Made by a program: the position numbers and the translations under genes. The notes beneath the pieces were generated by a model. That model saw nothing but the letters and a program-made list of their open reading frames with translations. It was not told the origin of the DNA and did not search any database. Below, in pieces: positions 1-10,800 of a DNA stretch of 19,305 bases (the stretch's first letter is position 1; each line of letters begins with the position of its first letter). Source of the stretch: Thermodesulfovibrio sp. (lineage in GTDB: Bacteria > Nitrospirota > Thermodesulfovibrionia > Thermodesulfovibrionales > JdFR-85); assembly GCA_027050975.1 (NCBI GenBank), contig JALUAR010000084.1, positions 1 through 19,305 of the forward strand. The letters run 5' to 3'.

Positions 1-122
1 ACAACGTGAACATAGAGGTTGAACTGATCACGACAGTGGCAATGGAAGAGGGATTGAGGTTTGCAATCAGGGAAGGTGGACGTACGGTAGGAGCCGGTGT
101 TGTTACCAAGATATTAGAGTAG
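1..122 (+). CDS. tuf: Elongation factor Tu, C-terminal end (partial)
   Basis: The first complete codon is at position 3, and the frame ends at TAG 120-122. The 39 visible residues carry the end of EF-Tu domain 3, with the recognisable stretches FAIREGGRTVGAG and VVTKILE. EF-Tu is the GTPase that delivers aminoacyl-tRNA to the ribosome. The 5' part lies outside the window, so GTPase motifs cannot be checked. The following order rpmG, tRNA-Trp, secE, nusG is a classic bacterial arrangement and supports the call. Confidence 0.95.
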   Translation, partial: NVNIEVELITTVAMEEGLRFAIREGGRTVGAGVVTKILE

Positions 123-137
123 GGAGAGTCAGCGCAG

Positions 138-290
138 ATGAGAGACATAATACTTTTACAGTGCACTGAGTGCAAGAACAAAAACTATTCGACAACAAAG
201 AATAAGAAGAATACGCCTGATAAATTACAGTTAAAGAAGTATTGTAGACACTGTAGAAAGCATACAGTACATAAAGAGACAAAGGCATAG
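138..290 (+). CDS. rpmG: 50S ribosomal protein L33
   Basis: A 50-residue, highly basic protein begins MRDIILLQCTECK. It has two Cys pairs typical of the zinc-binding form of L33: C9/C12 (CTEC) and C36/C39 (CRHC). The spacing, the small size and the position between tuf and tRNA-Trp make the assignment safe. A purine-rich AGGGAGAG lies about 10 nt upstream of the ATG and is the likely ribosome-binding site. The gene follows the tuf stop by 15 nt and is probably co-transcribed with it. Its TAG stop (288-290) overlaps the first two bases of the mature tRNA-Trp. The gene is too short to stand out by length alone. Confidence 0.95.
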   Translation: MRDIILLQCTECKNKNYSTTKNKKNTPDKLQLKKYCRHCRKHTVHKETKA

Positions 291-364
291 GCCAGTAGCT
301 CAACTGGTAGAGCACCGGACTCCAAATCCGGGGGTTGTGGGTTCGAGTCCTGCCTGGCCTGCCA
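289..364 (+). tRNA. trnW: tRNA-Trp (CCA anticodon)
   Basis: The 76 nt fold into a complete cloverleaf. The acceptor stem AGGCCAG pairs with CTGGCCT without mismatch. The D arm is GCTC/GAGC. The anticodon stem CCGGA/TCCGG holds the loop CTCCAAA, with CCA at tRNA positions 34-36. The variable loop is GGGTT and the T loop TTCGAGT. The discriminator base is G, and the 3' CCA is encoded (362-364). The T stem GTGGG/CCTGC contains two G-U wobbles. Its place between rpmG and secE is the usual one for tRNA-Trp in many bacteria. Confidence 0.98.
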
Positions 365-407
365 TTTAAACCTGGGTTACTATGTAATCCAGGTTTAAAC
401 TATTTTT
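365..407 (+). terminator. Strong intrinsic terminator after tRNA-Trp
   Basis: A 16-bp stem (365-380 with 384-399) contains one G-U pair and closes on the 3-nt loop TAT. It begins directly at the base after the tRNA CCA end and is followed by CTATTTTT. It would end the tuf-rpmG-tRNA-Trp transcript and leave almost no 3' trailer to trim. Confidence 0.85.
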
Positions 408-446
408 AAATCTGGTCAGTAGAGTCAGTGAAGGTGCTGGGCGTAT

Positions 447-470
447 CAGACATGTAACTGTCTGTTTTTT
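447..470 (+). terminator. Second, weaker terminator-like hairpin upstream of secE
   Basis: CAGACA (447-452) pairs with TGTCTG (459-464) across a 6-nt loop and is followed directly by six T residues (465-470). The stem is only 6 bp, so efficiency may be low. It could be a back-up terminator or an attenuator ahead of secE-nusG. The rest of 408-540 shows no convincing sigma-70 promoter that I can defend. Confidence 0.5.
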
Positions 471-540
471 ATGCTCTTTTTAAGGTGTTCTGACTCCTGG
501 TTTGGGATGGCTGATCAATCCACAGATAGAAGAGGTTGGC

Positions 541-726
541 ATGTTTGAAAGAATCAAGAATTTCTTAAGAGAAGTCAAGCTTGAGACAAAGAAGGTGGTT
601 TTTCCGAGTAAGGAGGAATTGATTGGCTCTACGTGGGTGGTGATAATTTCTACGCTGATAGTGGCTGTTTTCCTTGGAATTGTGGATCTGCTCTTAACAA
701 GGTTTGTTAAATTTCTTTTAAGGTAG
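541..726 (+). CDS. secE: Protein translocase subunit SecE
   Basis: A 61-residue protein starts MFERIKNFLREVKLE. SecE is the small essential clamp subunit of the SecYEG translocon in the inner membrane. The amphipathic N-terminal segment (about 1-25) contains the typical KLETKKVVFPSKEEL motif. A single membrane helix follows at about residues 29-54 (VVIISTLIVAVFLGIVDLLL). I chose the ATG at 541 because GAGG (532-535) lies 5 nt upstream and it gives the usual 60-65 residue length. An in-frame ATG at 502 would add 13 residues without a good ribosome-binding site. nusG follows 5 nt after the stop, so the two genes are an operon. Confidence 0.95.
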   Translation: MFERIKNFLREVKLETKKVVFPSKEELIGSTWVVIISTLIVAVFLGIVDLLLTRFVKFLLR

Positions 727-731
727 GTGCT

Positions 732-1259
732 ATGGGGAAGAACTGGTACGTTGTTCATACTTATTCTGGCTTTGAGGAAAAGGTTAAGTCCTCCATTGAA
801 CAGAGGGCCAAGAGGAAGGGTTTGCAGGACAAGATTTCACGTATCCTGATTCCTACCGAACGTGTTATTGAGTTGAGGGGCGGAAAGAAGCAGGAGCGGG
901 ACAAGAAGTTTTATCCTGGATACATCCTGGTAGAGATGGAGCTGAATGATGAGACCTGGCACCTTGTGAGAAGTGTGCCAAGAGTGACGGGGTTTGTTGG
1001 TGGTGCCAAGCCTGTGCCGCTTCCGGAGGAGGAGGTGGAGGTTATAATCCAGCAGATTGAGCGTGCTCCTCAGCAGCCACCAAAGACACAGTATGAAAAG
1101 GGTGAGAAGGTCAGGATTATTGACGGTCCCTTTACAAACTTCAATGGTGTGATTGATGAGATAGACCTTGACCATGGAAGGTTAAAGGTTATGGTCAGTA
1201 TTTTTGGAAGGCAGACCCCTGTGGAATTGAATTTCTATCAGGTTGAAAAGACAGACTGA
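732..1259 (+). CDS. nusG: Transcription termination/antitermination protein NusG
   Basis: The protein has 175 residues, a usual NusG length. The NGN domain (about residues 4-110) begins KNWYVVHTYSGFEEKV and binds the RNA polymerase clamp, where it promotes processive elongation. The C-terminal KOW domain (about 122-175) contains GEKVRIIDGPF and FGRQTPVELNF, and in the family binds Rho or ribosomal protein S10. A short acidic and proline-rich linker separates them. The gene sits 5 nt after secE, with an AGGTAGG sequence (721-727) just upstream that overlaps the secE stop. No insertions or unusual residues were noticed. Confidence 0.97.
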   Translation: MGKNWYVVHTYSGFEEKVKSSIEQRAKRKGLQDKISRILIPTERVIELRGGKKQERDKKFYPGYILVEMELNDETWHLVRSVPRVTGFVGGAKPVPLPEEEVEVIIQQIERAPQQPPKTQYEKGEKVRIIDGPFTNFNGVIDEIDLDHGRLKVMVSIFGRQTPVELNFYQVEKTD

Positions 1260-1391
1260 TTGGTCTTTACGACAGGACGCAACTCTCTCAGGAGAAAGAT
1301 ATAAACCATAAAAAAACAGAACCAGGTGCAGTATCCCTTAATTATTATGGGATTTTGAATATAAAGGAAGTAAAATTTTGAGGAGGATAAA
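1260..1391 (+). promoter_or_regulatory. Leader region ahead of rplK-rplA (no defined site proven)
   Basis: These 132 nt separate nusG from rplK. The only structure I can point to is a 5-bp hairpin, ATCCC 1333-1337 with GGGAT 1349-1353, followed by TTTTG; it is too weak for a confident terminator. In many bacteria the leader of this operon carries the L1 autoregulatory binding site, but I cannot identify that motif here by eye. AGGAGG (1381-1386) is the rplK ribosome-binding site. Confidence 0.3.
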
Positions 1392-1817
1392 ATGGCAAAG
1401 GAAGTAATAGCAGAGGTTAGACTCCAGATTCCTGCGGGTAAGGCATCGCCTGCACCACCGGTGGGTCCTGCTCTTGGTCCCCATGGAATCAATATAATGG
1501 ACTTTTGCAAGCAGTTCAATGCCAAGACAGAGGCAATGGGTGATACCATTATCCCCGTTGTTCTTACGGTATACTCAGACAGGTCTTTTACCTTTATTAC
1601 AAAAACACCTCCTGCATCAGAGTTGATCAAAAAGGCTGCGGGAATCATAAAGGGCTCTTCTGAGCCTGGTAAGGATATGGTTGGTAAGATTACCCTTGCC
1701 CAGGTAAGGGAGATAGCCGAGACCAAGATGCCGGACCTTAATGCCTATACAATAGATGAGGCCATGAAGATAATAATGGGAACAGCCAGAAGCATGGGTG
1801 TGGAGGTTGTGGAGTAA
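1392..1817 (+). CDS. rplK: 50S ribosomal protein L11
   Basis: The 141-residue protein has the normal family length. The N-terminal domain carries the diagnostic proline-rich segment AGKASPAPPVGPALGPHG (about residues 16-33). The C-terminal rRNA-binding domain (about 75-141) contains ASELIKKAAG and ends GTARSMGVEVVE. L11 forms the GTPase-associated stalk base on 23S rRNA and is needed for stringent-response activation of RelA-type enzymes. A perfect AGGAGG lies 5 nt before the ATG. rplA follows 54 nt downstream, forming the usual L11 operon. Confidence 0.97.
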   Translation: MAKEVIAEVRLQIPAGKASPAPPVGPALGPHGINIMDFCKQFNAKTEAMGDTIIPVVLTVYSDRSFTFITKTPPASELIKKAAGIIKGSSEPGKDMVGKITLAQVREIAETKMPDLNAYTIDEAMKIIMGTARSMGVEVVE

Positions 1818-1871
1818 CCTGACTGTAGAGAGCGAATTGACTATAAATTTTTAAGGAGGTATATAGAGGAA

Positions 1872-2570
1872 ATGGGTGGTAAGAAGATCATAGAGGCAAA
1901 GAAGAAGGTGGAGCGGACCAGGGAGTATAGCATAGAGGAGGCAGTAGACCTTGTTAAGGAACTTGCCTATGCGAACTTTGATGAGAGCGTTGATCTGGCA
2001 ATAAATCTTGGTGTTGATCCGAGGAAGTCTGACCAGATGGTGAGGGGCACTGTGGTGCTTCCTCATGGTACAGGGAAAAAGGTGCGTGTTCTTGTTTTTG
2101 CCAAAGGCGAGAAGGAGAAGGAGGCCCTTGAGGCAGGAGCTGACTATGTAGGTGCAGAGGATCTGGTGGAGAAGATACAGAAGGGATGGCTTGAGTTTGA
2201 TAAGGCTGTTGCCACACCTGATATGATGGGAATGGTGGGGAAACTGGGTAGGATTCTTGGCCCCAGGGGGTTGATGCCCAACCCAAAATTAGGAACAGTA
2301 ACATTTGATGTGGCAAAGGCTGTTAAAGAGATAAAGGCTGGAAAGGTTGATTATAAGGTTGAGAAGTCAGGTATTGTTCATATGCCTGTGGGTAAGGTCT
2401 CTTTTGACAGGGAAAAACTGATCGATAATATAAAGACAGCCATAGATGCTGTTTTGCGGGCAAAGCCTTCTGCTGCCAAAGGTAAGTATATAAAGAGGGT
2501 TACCCTTTCGTCCACAATGGGGCCCGGAATCAAGGTTGATATTAATACCATAACCAAGAAGGCAGCATAG
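1872..2570 (+). CDS. rplA: 50S ribosomal protein L1
   Basis: The 232 residues match the normal L1 length. The signature region is present: GTVVLPHGTGKKVRVLVFAK (about residues 59-78) and GKLGRILGPRGLMPNPKLGT in the middle domain. The C-terminus carries the SSTMGPGIKVD motif. L1 forms the mobile L1 stalk that guides E-site tRNA, and in many species it represses its own operon. An AGGAGGT (1854-1860) lies 11 nt upstream, with a closer GAGG before the ATG. A 234-nt spacer then separates it from rplJ and holds the L10 leader. Confidence 0.97.
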   Translation: MGGKKIIEAKKKVERTREYSIEEAVDLVKELAYANFDESVDLAINLGVDPRKSDQMVRGTVVLPHGTGKKVRVLVFAKGEKEKEALEAGADYVGAEDLVEKIQKGWLEFDKAVATPDMMGMVGKLGRILGPRGLMPNPKLGTVTFDVAKAVKEIKAGKVDYKVEKSGIVHMPVGKVSFDREKLIDNIKTAIDAVLRAKPSAAKGKYIKRVTLSSTMGPGIKVDINTITKKAA

Positions 2571-2638
2571 AGTTTCGAATGCTTTGTTTTGGAGAATTTT
2601 TTGTCCAGTACCTGATAGTTTGATTTGTTAAATACAGT

Positions 2639-2653
2639 CCAGGTTTTACCTGG
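2639..2653 (+). other. Small hairpin between rplA and the L10 leader
   Basis: CCAGG (2639-2643) pairs with CCTGG (2649-2653) around the loop TTTTA. There is no U tract after it, so it is not a terminator. It may be part of the leader fold or a 3'-end stabiliser of the rplA message. Confidence 0.4.
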
Positions 2654-2665
2654 TTGAGTCTTGGG

Positions 2666-2799
2666 TCAGAGACAGTAGGTTTTTAAATGGTGATGTGCTC
2701 GCCAGCCTACCGAGACCTGTGTGGATTTGGATGTGTCAGGATAGTTGCCTGACCGTGTGTTTCTGGATCCGTTGTGGTGCTGTCTCTGGGAAAGGAGGT
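2666..2799 (+). promoter_or_regulatory. L10 leader: autoregulatory mRNA structure upstream of rplJ
   Basis: A 9-bp perfect closing stem joins CAGAGACAG (2667-2675) to CTGTCTCTG (2780-2788), with G-U and A-U pairs possible on its flanks. Inside are GGTGA (2689-2693) paired with TCGCC (2699-2703), and GTCAGG (2735-2740) paired with CCTGAC (2748-2753). GTAGG (2675-2679) can also pair with CCTAC (2706-2710). The rplJ ribosome-binding site (2793-2799) lies 4 nt beyond the closing stem. The L10-(L12)n complex is known to bind such leaders and repress rplJL translation. Position and fold support this role; binding itself is inferred. Confidence 0.75.
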
Positions 2800-2804
2800 A
2801 GAAA

Positions 2805-3332
2805 CTGAAAACCAGAAAGGAAAAGGCAAAGGAGATTGAACTCCTGAAAGAGAAGTTTGCCAGGGCCAAGGGTATAGTCCTGACAAACTACAAGGGGCTT
2901 ACAGTAGCTGAGATGTCCCAGATGCGCAGGATGCTCAAGGAGGCTGATCTTGAGTATCGTGTTGTAAAGAATACCCTGGCAAAGATTGCGGCAGAAGAGA
3001 CGCCTGTTGCTGCTGCGAAGGATGAGTTTGTCGGGCCAATAGGTATTGCTATTGGCTATGATGATCCTGTAATTGTTGCTAAGAAGGTAATCGATTACAG
3101 CAAGGAAAACGAGAAGTTCGGGATCAAGTGTGGTGTTATTGAGGGCAAGTTTGTTGACCTGGAAGGCCTTAAGCAGGTTGCCAAGCTTCCTTCCAGAGAT
3201 GTTCAGCTTGCCATGCTTGCCGGTGCAATGGCTGCTCCTATGTCGAAGATGGCTTCACTACTTCAGGCTACTGTTCAGAAGCTCGGATATGCTCTTAATG
3301 CCTTAAAGGATAAGAAGGCATCAGAAGGTTAA
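2805..3332 (+). CDS. rplJ: 50S ribosomal protein L10 (CTG start)
   Basis: L10 anchors the L7/L12 stalk to 23S rRNA and, with L12, represses its own operon. The conserved N-terminus (EKFARAKGIVLTNYKGLTVAEM) is encoded upstream of the first ATG at 2913. The frame is closed by TAG at 2799-2801, so the start must lie between 2802 and 2912. No ATG, GTG or TTG occurs in frame there. CTG 2805-2807 lies 5 nt after a strong GGAGGT (2794-2799) and gives a 175-residue protein, the usual length. Translation starting at 2913 would lose 36 conserved residues. The C-terminal helix that binds L12 dimers is present (LLQATVQKLGYALNALKDKK). rplL follows 61 nt downstream. Confidence 0.93.
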   Translation: MKTRKEKAKEIELLKEKFARAKGIVLTNYKGLTVAEMSQMRRMLKEADLEYRVVKNTLAKIAAEETPVAAAKDEFVGPIGIAIGYDDPVIVAKKVIDYSKENEKFGIKCGVIEGKFVDLEGLKQVAKLPSRDVQLAMLAGAMAAPMSKMASLLQATVQKLGYALNALKDKKASEG

Positions 3333-3393
3333 ACAGCACCCTGGGATTCATCAGGGAAATAATTTTCATAACAGATAAAGGAGGTTTTGAGAT

Positions 3394-3786
3394 ATGGCAG
3401 AGATTACAAAGGAACAGGTTTTTGAGTTCTTTGATAAAATGACCATTCTGGAGATGTCAGAGTTTATTAAGGAGTTTGAGGAGCGCTACGGAGTTCAGGC
3501 AGCAGCTCCTGTAGCAGTTGCAGCAGCACCCGGAGCAGCTGCAGGTGCTCCTGCAGAGGCTGCAGCTGAGGAGAAGACCAGCTTTGATGTAATCCTTTCT
3601 GCTGCCGGAGATAAGAAGATTCAGGTCATTAAGGTGGTCAGAGAGATTACCGGTCTCGGTCTGAAGGAGGCTAAGGCCCTTGTTGATGGTGCTCCAAAGC
3701 CTGTGAAGGAGGGTGTCTCCAAGGATGAGGCTGAGGCCATCAAGGCAAAGCTGGAGGAGCAGGGAGCAACTGTCGAGATAAAATAA
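3394..3786 (+). CDS. rplL: 50S ribosomal protein L7/L12
   Basis: The 130-residue protein is slightly longer than the 120-125 common for L12. The N-terminal dimerisation domain (about 1-32) is followed by an unusually Ala/Pro-rich flexible hinge (about 35-62, with AAPVAVAAAPGAAAGAPAE). The C-terminal factor-binding domain has the hallmark FDVILSAAGDKKIQVIKVVR and TGLGLKEAKALVD. L12 multimers on L10 recruit and stimulate translational GTPases. AAGGAGG (3378-3384) is a strong ribosome-binding site, as expected for a protein made in several copies per ribosome. Confidence 0.97.
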   Translation: MAEITKEQVFEFFDKMTILEMSEFIKEFEERYGVQAAAPVAVAAAPGAAAGAPAEAAAEEKTSFDVILSAAGDKKIQVIKVVREITGLGLKEAKALVDGAPKPVKEGVSKDEAEAIKAKLEEQGATVEIK

Positions 3787-3798
3787 ATTTCAGGGTAC

Positions 3799-3837
3799 AG
3801 GTGTTAGGTGGTGGAGGGATTCCTTAGCCTAACACCT
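3799..3837 (+). promoter_or_regulatory. Stem-loop in the rplL-rpoB intergenic region
   Basis: AGGTGTTAGG (3799-3808) pairs perfectly with CCTAACACCT (3828-3837), closing a 19-nt loop. There is no U tract, so a classic terminator is unlikely. In E. coli the same interval holds an attenuator and an RNase III processing site that set the lower rpoBC level. A similar role here is inferred from position only. Confidence 0.65.
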
Positions 3838-3876
3838 TAAACCCAATACCTAAAAACAATACTTGAAAGGAGAGCC

Positions 3877-7812
<3,936 letters not shown>

Positions 7813-7815
7813 AAA

Positions 7816-10800
7816 TTGTTAGAAGATATTTATTCACTGTATCAGAGACCAAAAAATCCGAAGGAATTCGATGCTATAAGGATCAAGCTTGCCTCTCCTG
7901 ACAAGATCAGAGAGTGGTCTTACGGAGAGGTCAAAAAGCCTGAAACAATAAACTACAGGACCTTCAAGCCCGAAAGGGACGGTCTGTTCTGTGCAAAGAT
8001 CTTCGGTCCTATCAAGGACTGGGAGTGCCTCTGTGGTAAGTACAAGAGGATGAAGCACAGAGGGGTTATTTGTGACAAATGCGGTGTTGAGGTTACTCAT
8101 TCAAGGGTAAGGCGTGAGCGTCTTGGACATATAGAACTGGCCACCCCGGTTGCCCATATATGGTTTCTCAGGGGCGTGCCAAGCAGGATCGGCACTCTCC
8201 TTGATATGACGATGAGGCAGCTGGAGCGTGTTCTTTATTTCGAGAGCTACATAGTCATAGACCCGGGTGATACCCCTCTTAAGGAAAAACAGCTCCTTTC
8301 CGAAGAGGAATACAAAAAAATGCTTGCCGAGCACGGAAGTGCTTTCAAGGCAGGTATGGGTGCCGAGGCAATCAGGGAGCTTCTCAGAAAGGTTGACCTT
8401 GATAAACTGAGTGAAGAACTGAGACAGAAGATACAGGATTCCTCCTCCATAGGCCAGAAGAGGAAACTCACAAAGAGGCTGAAGGTTGTGGAGGCATTCA
8501 GGAAGTCAGGCAACAAGCCTGAGTGGATGATCATGGATGTTATCCCGGTGCTTCCTCCTGAACTCCGCCCACTGGTTCATCTGGATGGTGGAAGGTTTGC
8601 CACATCCGATCTGAACGATCTTTACAGAAGGGTGATTAACAGGAATAACAGGCTAAAGAGACTGATCGAACTAAAGGCTCCGAGTGTAATTATAAAGAAT
8701 GAGAAGAGGATGCTTCAGGAGGCAGTGGATGCCCTCTTTGACAACAGCAAGCGTACCAAGGCGATGAAGGCATCCTCAAGGAGGCCCCTGAAGTCCCTGA
8801 GCGATATGATAAAGGGCAAGCAGGGCCGATTCAGGCAGAACCTCCTGGGTAAGAGGGTTGACTACTCTGGAAGGTCCGTTATCGTGGTTGGTCCGGAGCT
8901 TAAGCTTCATCAGTGTGGACTGCCAAAGATTATGGCACTGGAGCTATTCAAGCCCTTTGTCTTTAACAAACTGGAGGAGAAGGGCTATGCCACTACAATA
9001 AAGCAGGCCAAAAAGCTTGTAGAGATGGAGACCGACGAGGTCTGGGATGCCCTGGAGGATGTGATCAAGGAGCATCCTGTGCTACTGAACAGGGCCCCGA
9101 CTCTGCACAGGCTCGGTATTCAGGCATTTGACCCTGTACTGGTTGAAGGAAAGGCCATAAAGCTCCATCCCCTTGTCTGTACAGCATACAATGCGGACTT
9201 TGACGGTGACCAGATGGCTGTTCATGTACCACTGAGCATCGAGGCGCAGATAGAGGCAAGGGTGCTGATGATGAGTGTTAATAATCTGCTCTCACCTGCC
9301 CATGGAAAGCCCATTGTCTTCCCCACGCAGGATATGGTGCTTGGTATTTACTACCTCACAAAAGAGAAGAATGGATCCAGGGGCGAGGGGATGGTATTTG
9401 CAGATCCAGAAGAGGTGCGGAATGCCTATGATGCAGGGATTGTCTCCGAGCATGCAAAGATAAAGGTGAGGATAAACGGAGAGATGGTGGATACCACCGT
9501 AGGAAGGGTGATTTTCAGCGAGATACTTCCAGAAGGAATTCCCTTCCAGTTCGTAAACAAGGTTTTAACAAAGAAGGAACTTCAGAACCTCATAGACTAC
9601 TGCTACAAGAGGATAGGAAAACGGCAAACTGTTGTCTTCCTTGACAATGTGGAGCGTCTCGGCTTTGAGTATGCAACACGTTCCGGAATCTCAATATGCA
9701 TGAAGGACATGCATATTCCTTCCAAGAAGGCTGAGTTGATAAAAGAGGCGGAGCAGCAGGTTCTTGAGGTGTACAAGCAGTATGCCGATGGTCTTATCAC
9801 ACAGGGTGAGCGTTACAACAAGGTCATTGATATCTGGGCAAATGTTACGGAGAAGGTCGCTGAAGAGATGATGCGCGAACTTGGAGCTGAAGACGGGAAG
9901 GAGCTTTCGGAGGAGGAACTCAAGGAAAGGCGTGCCTTCAACAGTATCTTTATGATGGCTGACTCGGGTGCAAGGGGCTCGGCAGCTCAGATCAGGCAGC
10001 TGGCTGGTATGAGAGGTCTGATGGCAAAGCCCTCTGGTGAGATCATTGAGACACCTATTACAGCGAACTTCAGAGAAGGACTGAGTCCGTTGCAGTACTT
10101 TATCTCCACCCATGGTGCACGTAAGGGTCTTGCTGACACGGCCCTTAAGACGGCAAACGCCGGTTACCTTACAAGAAGGCTTGTTGATGTTGCCCAGGAT
10201 GTGATTATCACGGAGAAGGACTGCGGCACAACAGATGGAATAATCGTAACCGCTCTTGTAGAGGGTGGAGAGATCATTCAGCCTTTTGAGGAGAGAATTC
10301 TTGGAAGAACCGCTTCCGAAGATGTGAAAGACCCTGTGACAGGCGAGCTTATTGTGAAGGCCGGACATGAGATAGATGAAGAGGTAACACAGAGGATTAT
10401 CGAGGCTGGTATTGACAGACTTAAGATACGTTCCGTGCTTACCTGCCAGACCAGGTTTGGTGTCTGTGCCACCTGCTATGGCAGAGACCTGGCAAGGGGT
10501 GGACCTGTTGAGATTGGCGAGGCAGTGGGTATTGTTGCTGCCCAGTCCATTGGTGAGCCAGGCACCCAGCTTACGATGAGAACATTCCACATAGGTGGTA
10601 CAGCTACAAAGGCAGTTGAGCAGGCAGTGCTTGAGGCAAGGCACTCCGGTCAGGTAAAGTTCTCCAACCTCAATGCCGTCCGGAACCGTGAGGGTGTGCT
10701 TGTTGTTCTGAACAGAAATGCCACCATTGCCATTGTGGATAAGGCTGGCAGGGAGAAGGAGAAATACACCCTGGTTTATGGTGCAAGGGTTCTGGTTAAT

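Noticed and set aside
502..540. Upstream ATG 502 as the secE start
   Set aside because: It would add 13 residues outside the family's usual length and lacks a good ribosome-binding site. ATG 541 has GAGG at the right distance.
2913..2915. ATG 2913 as the rplJ start
   Set aside because: It would remove 36 residues of the conserved L10 N-terminus and has no ribosome-binding site. CTG 2805 fits both.
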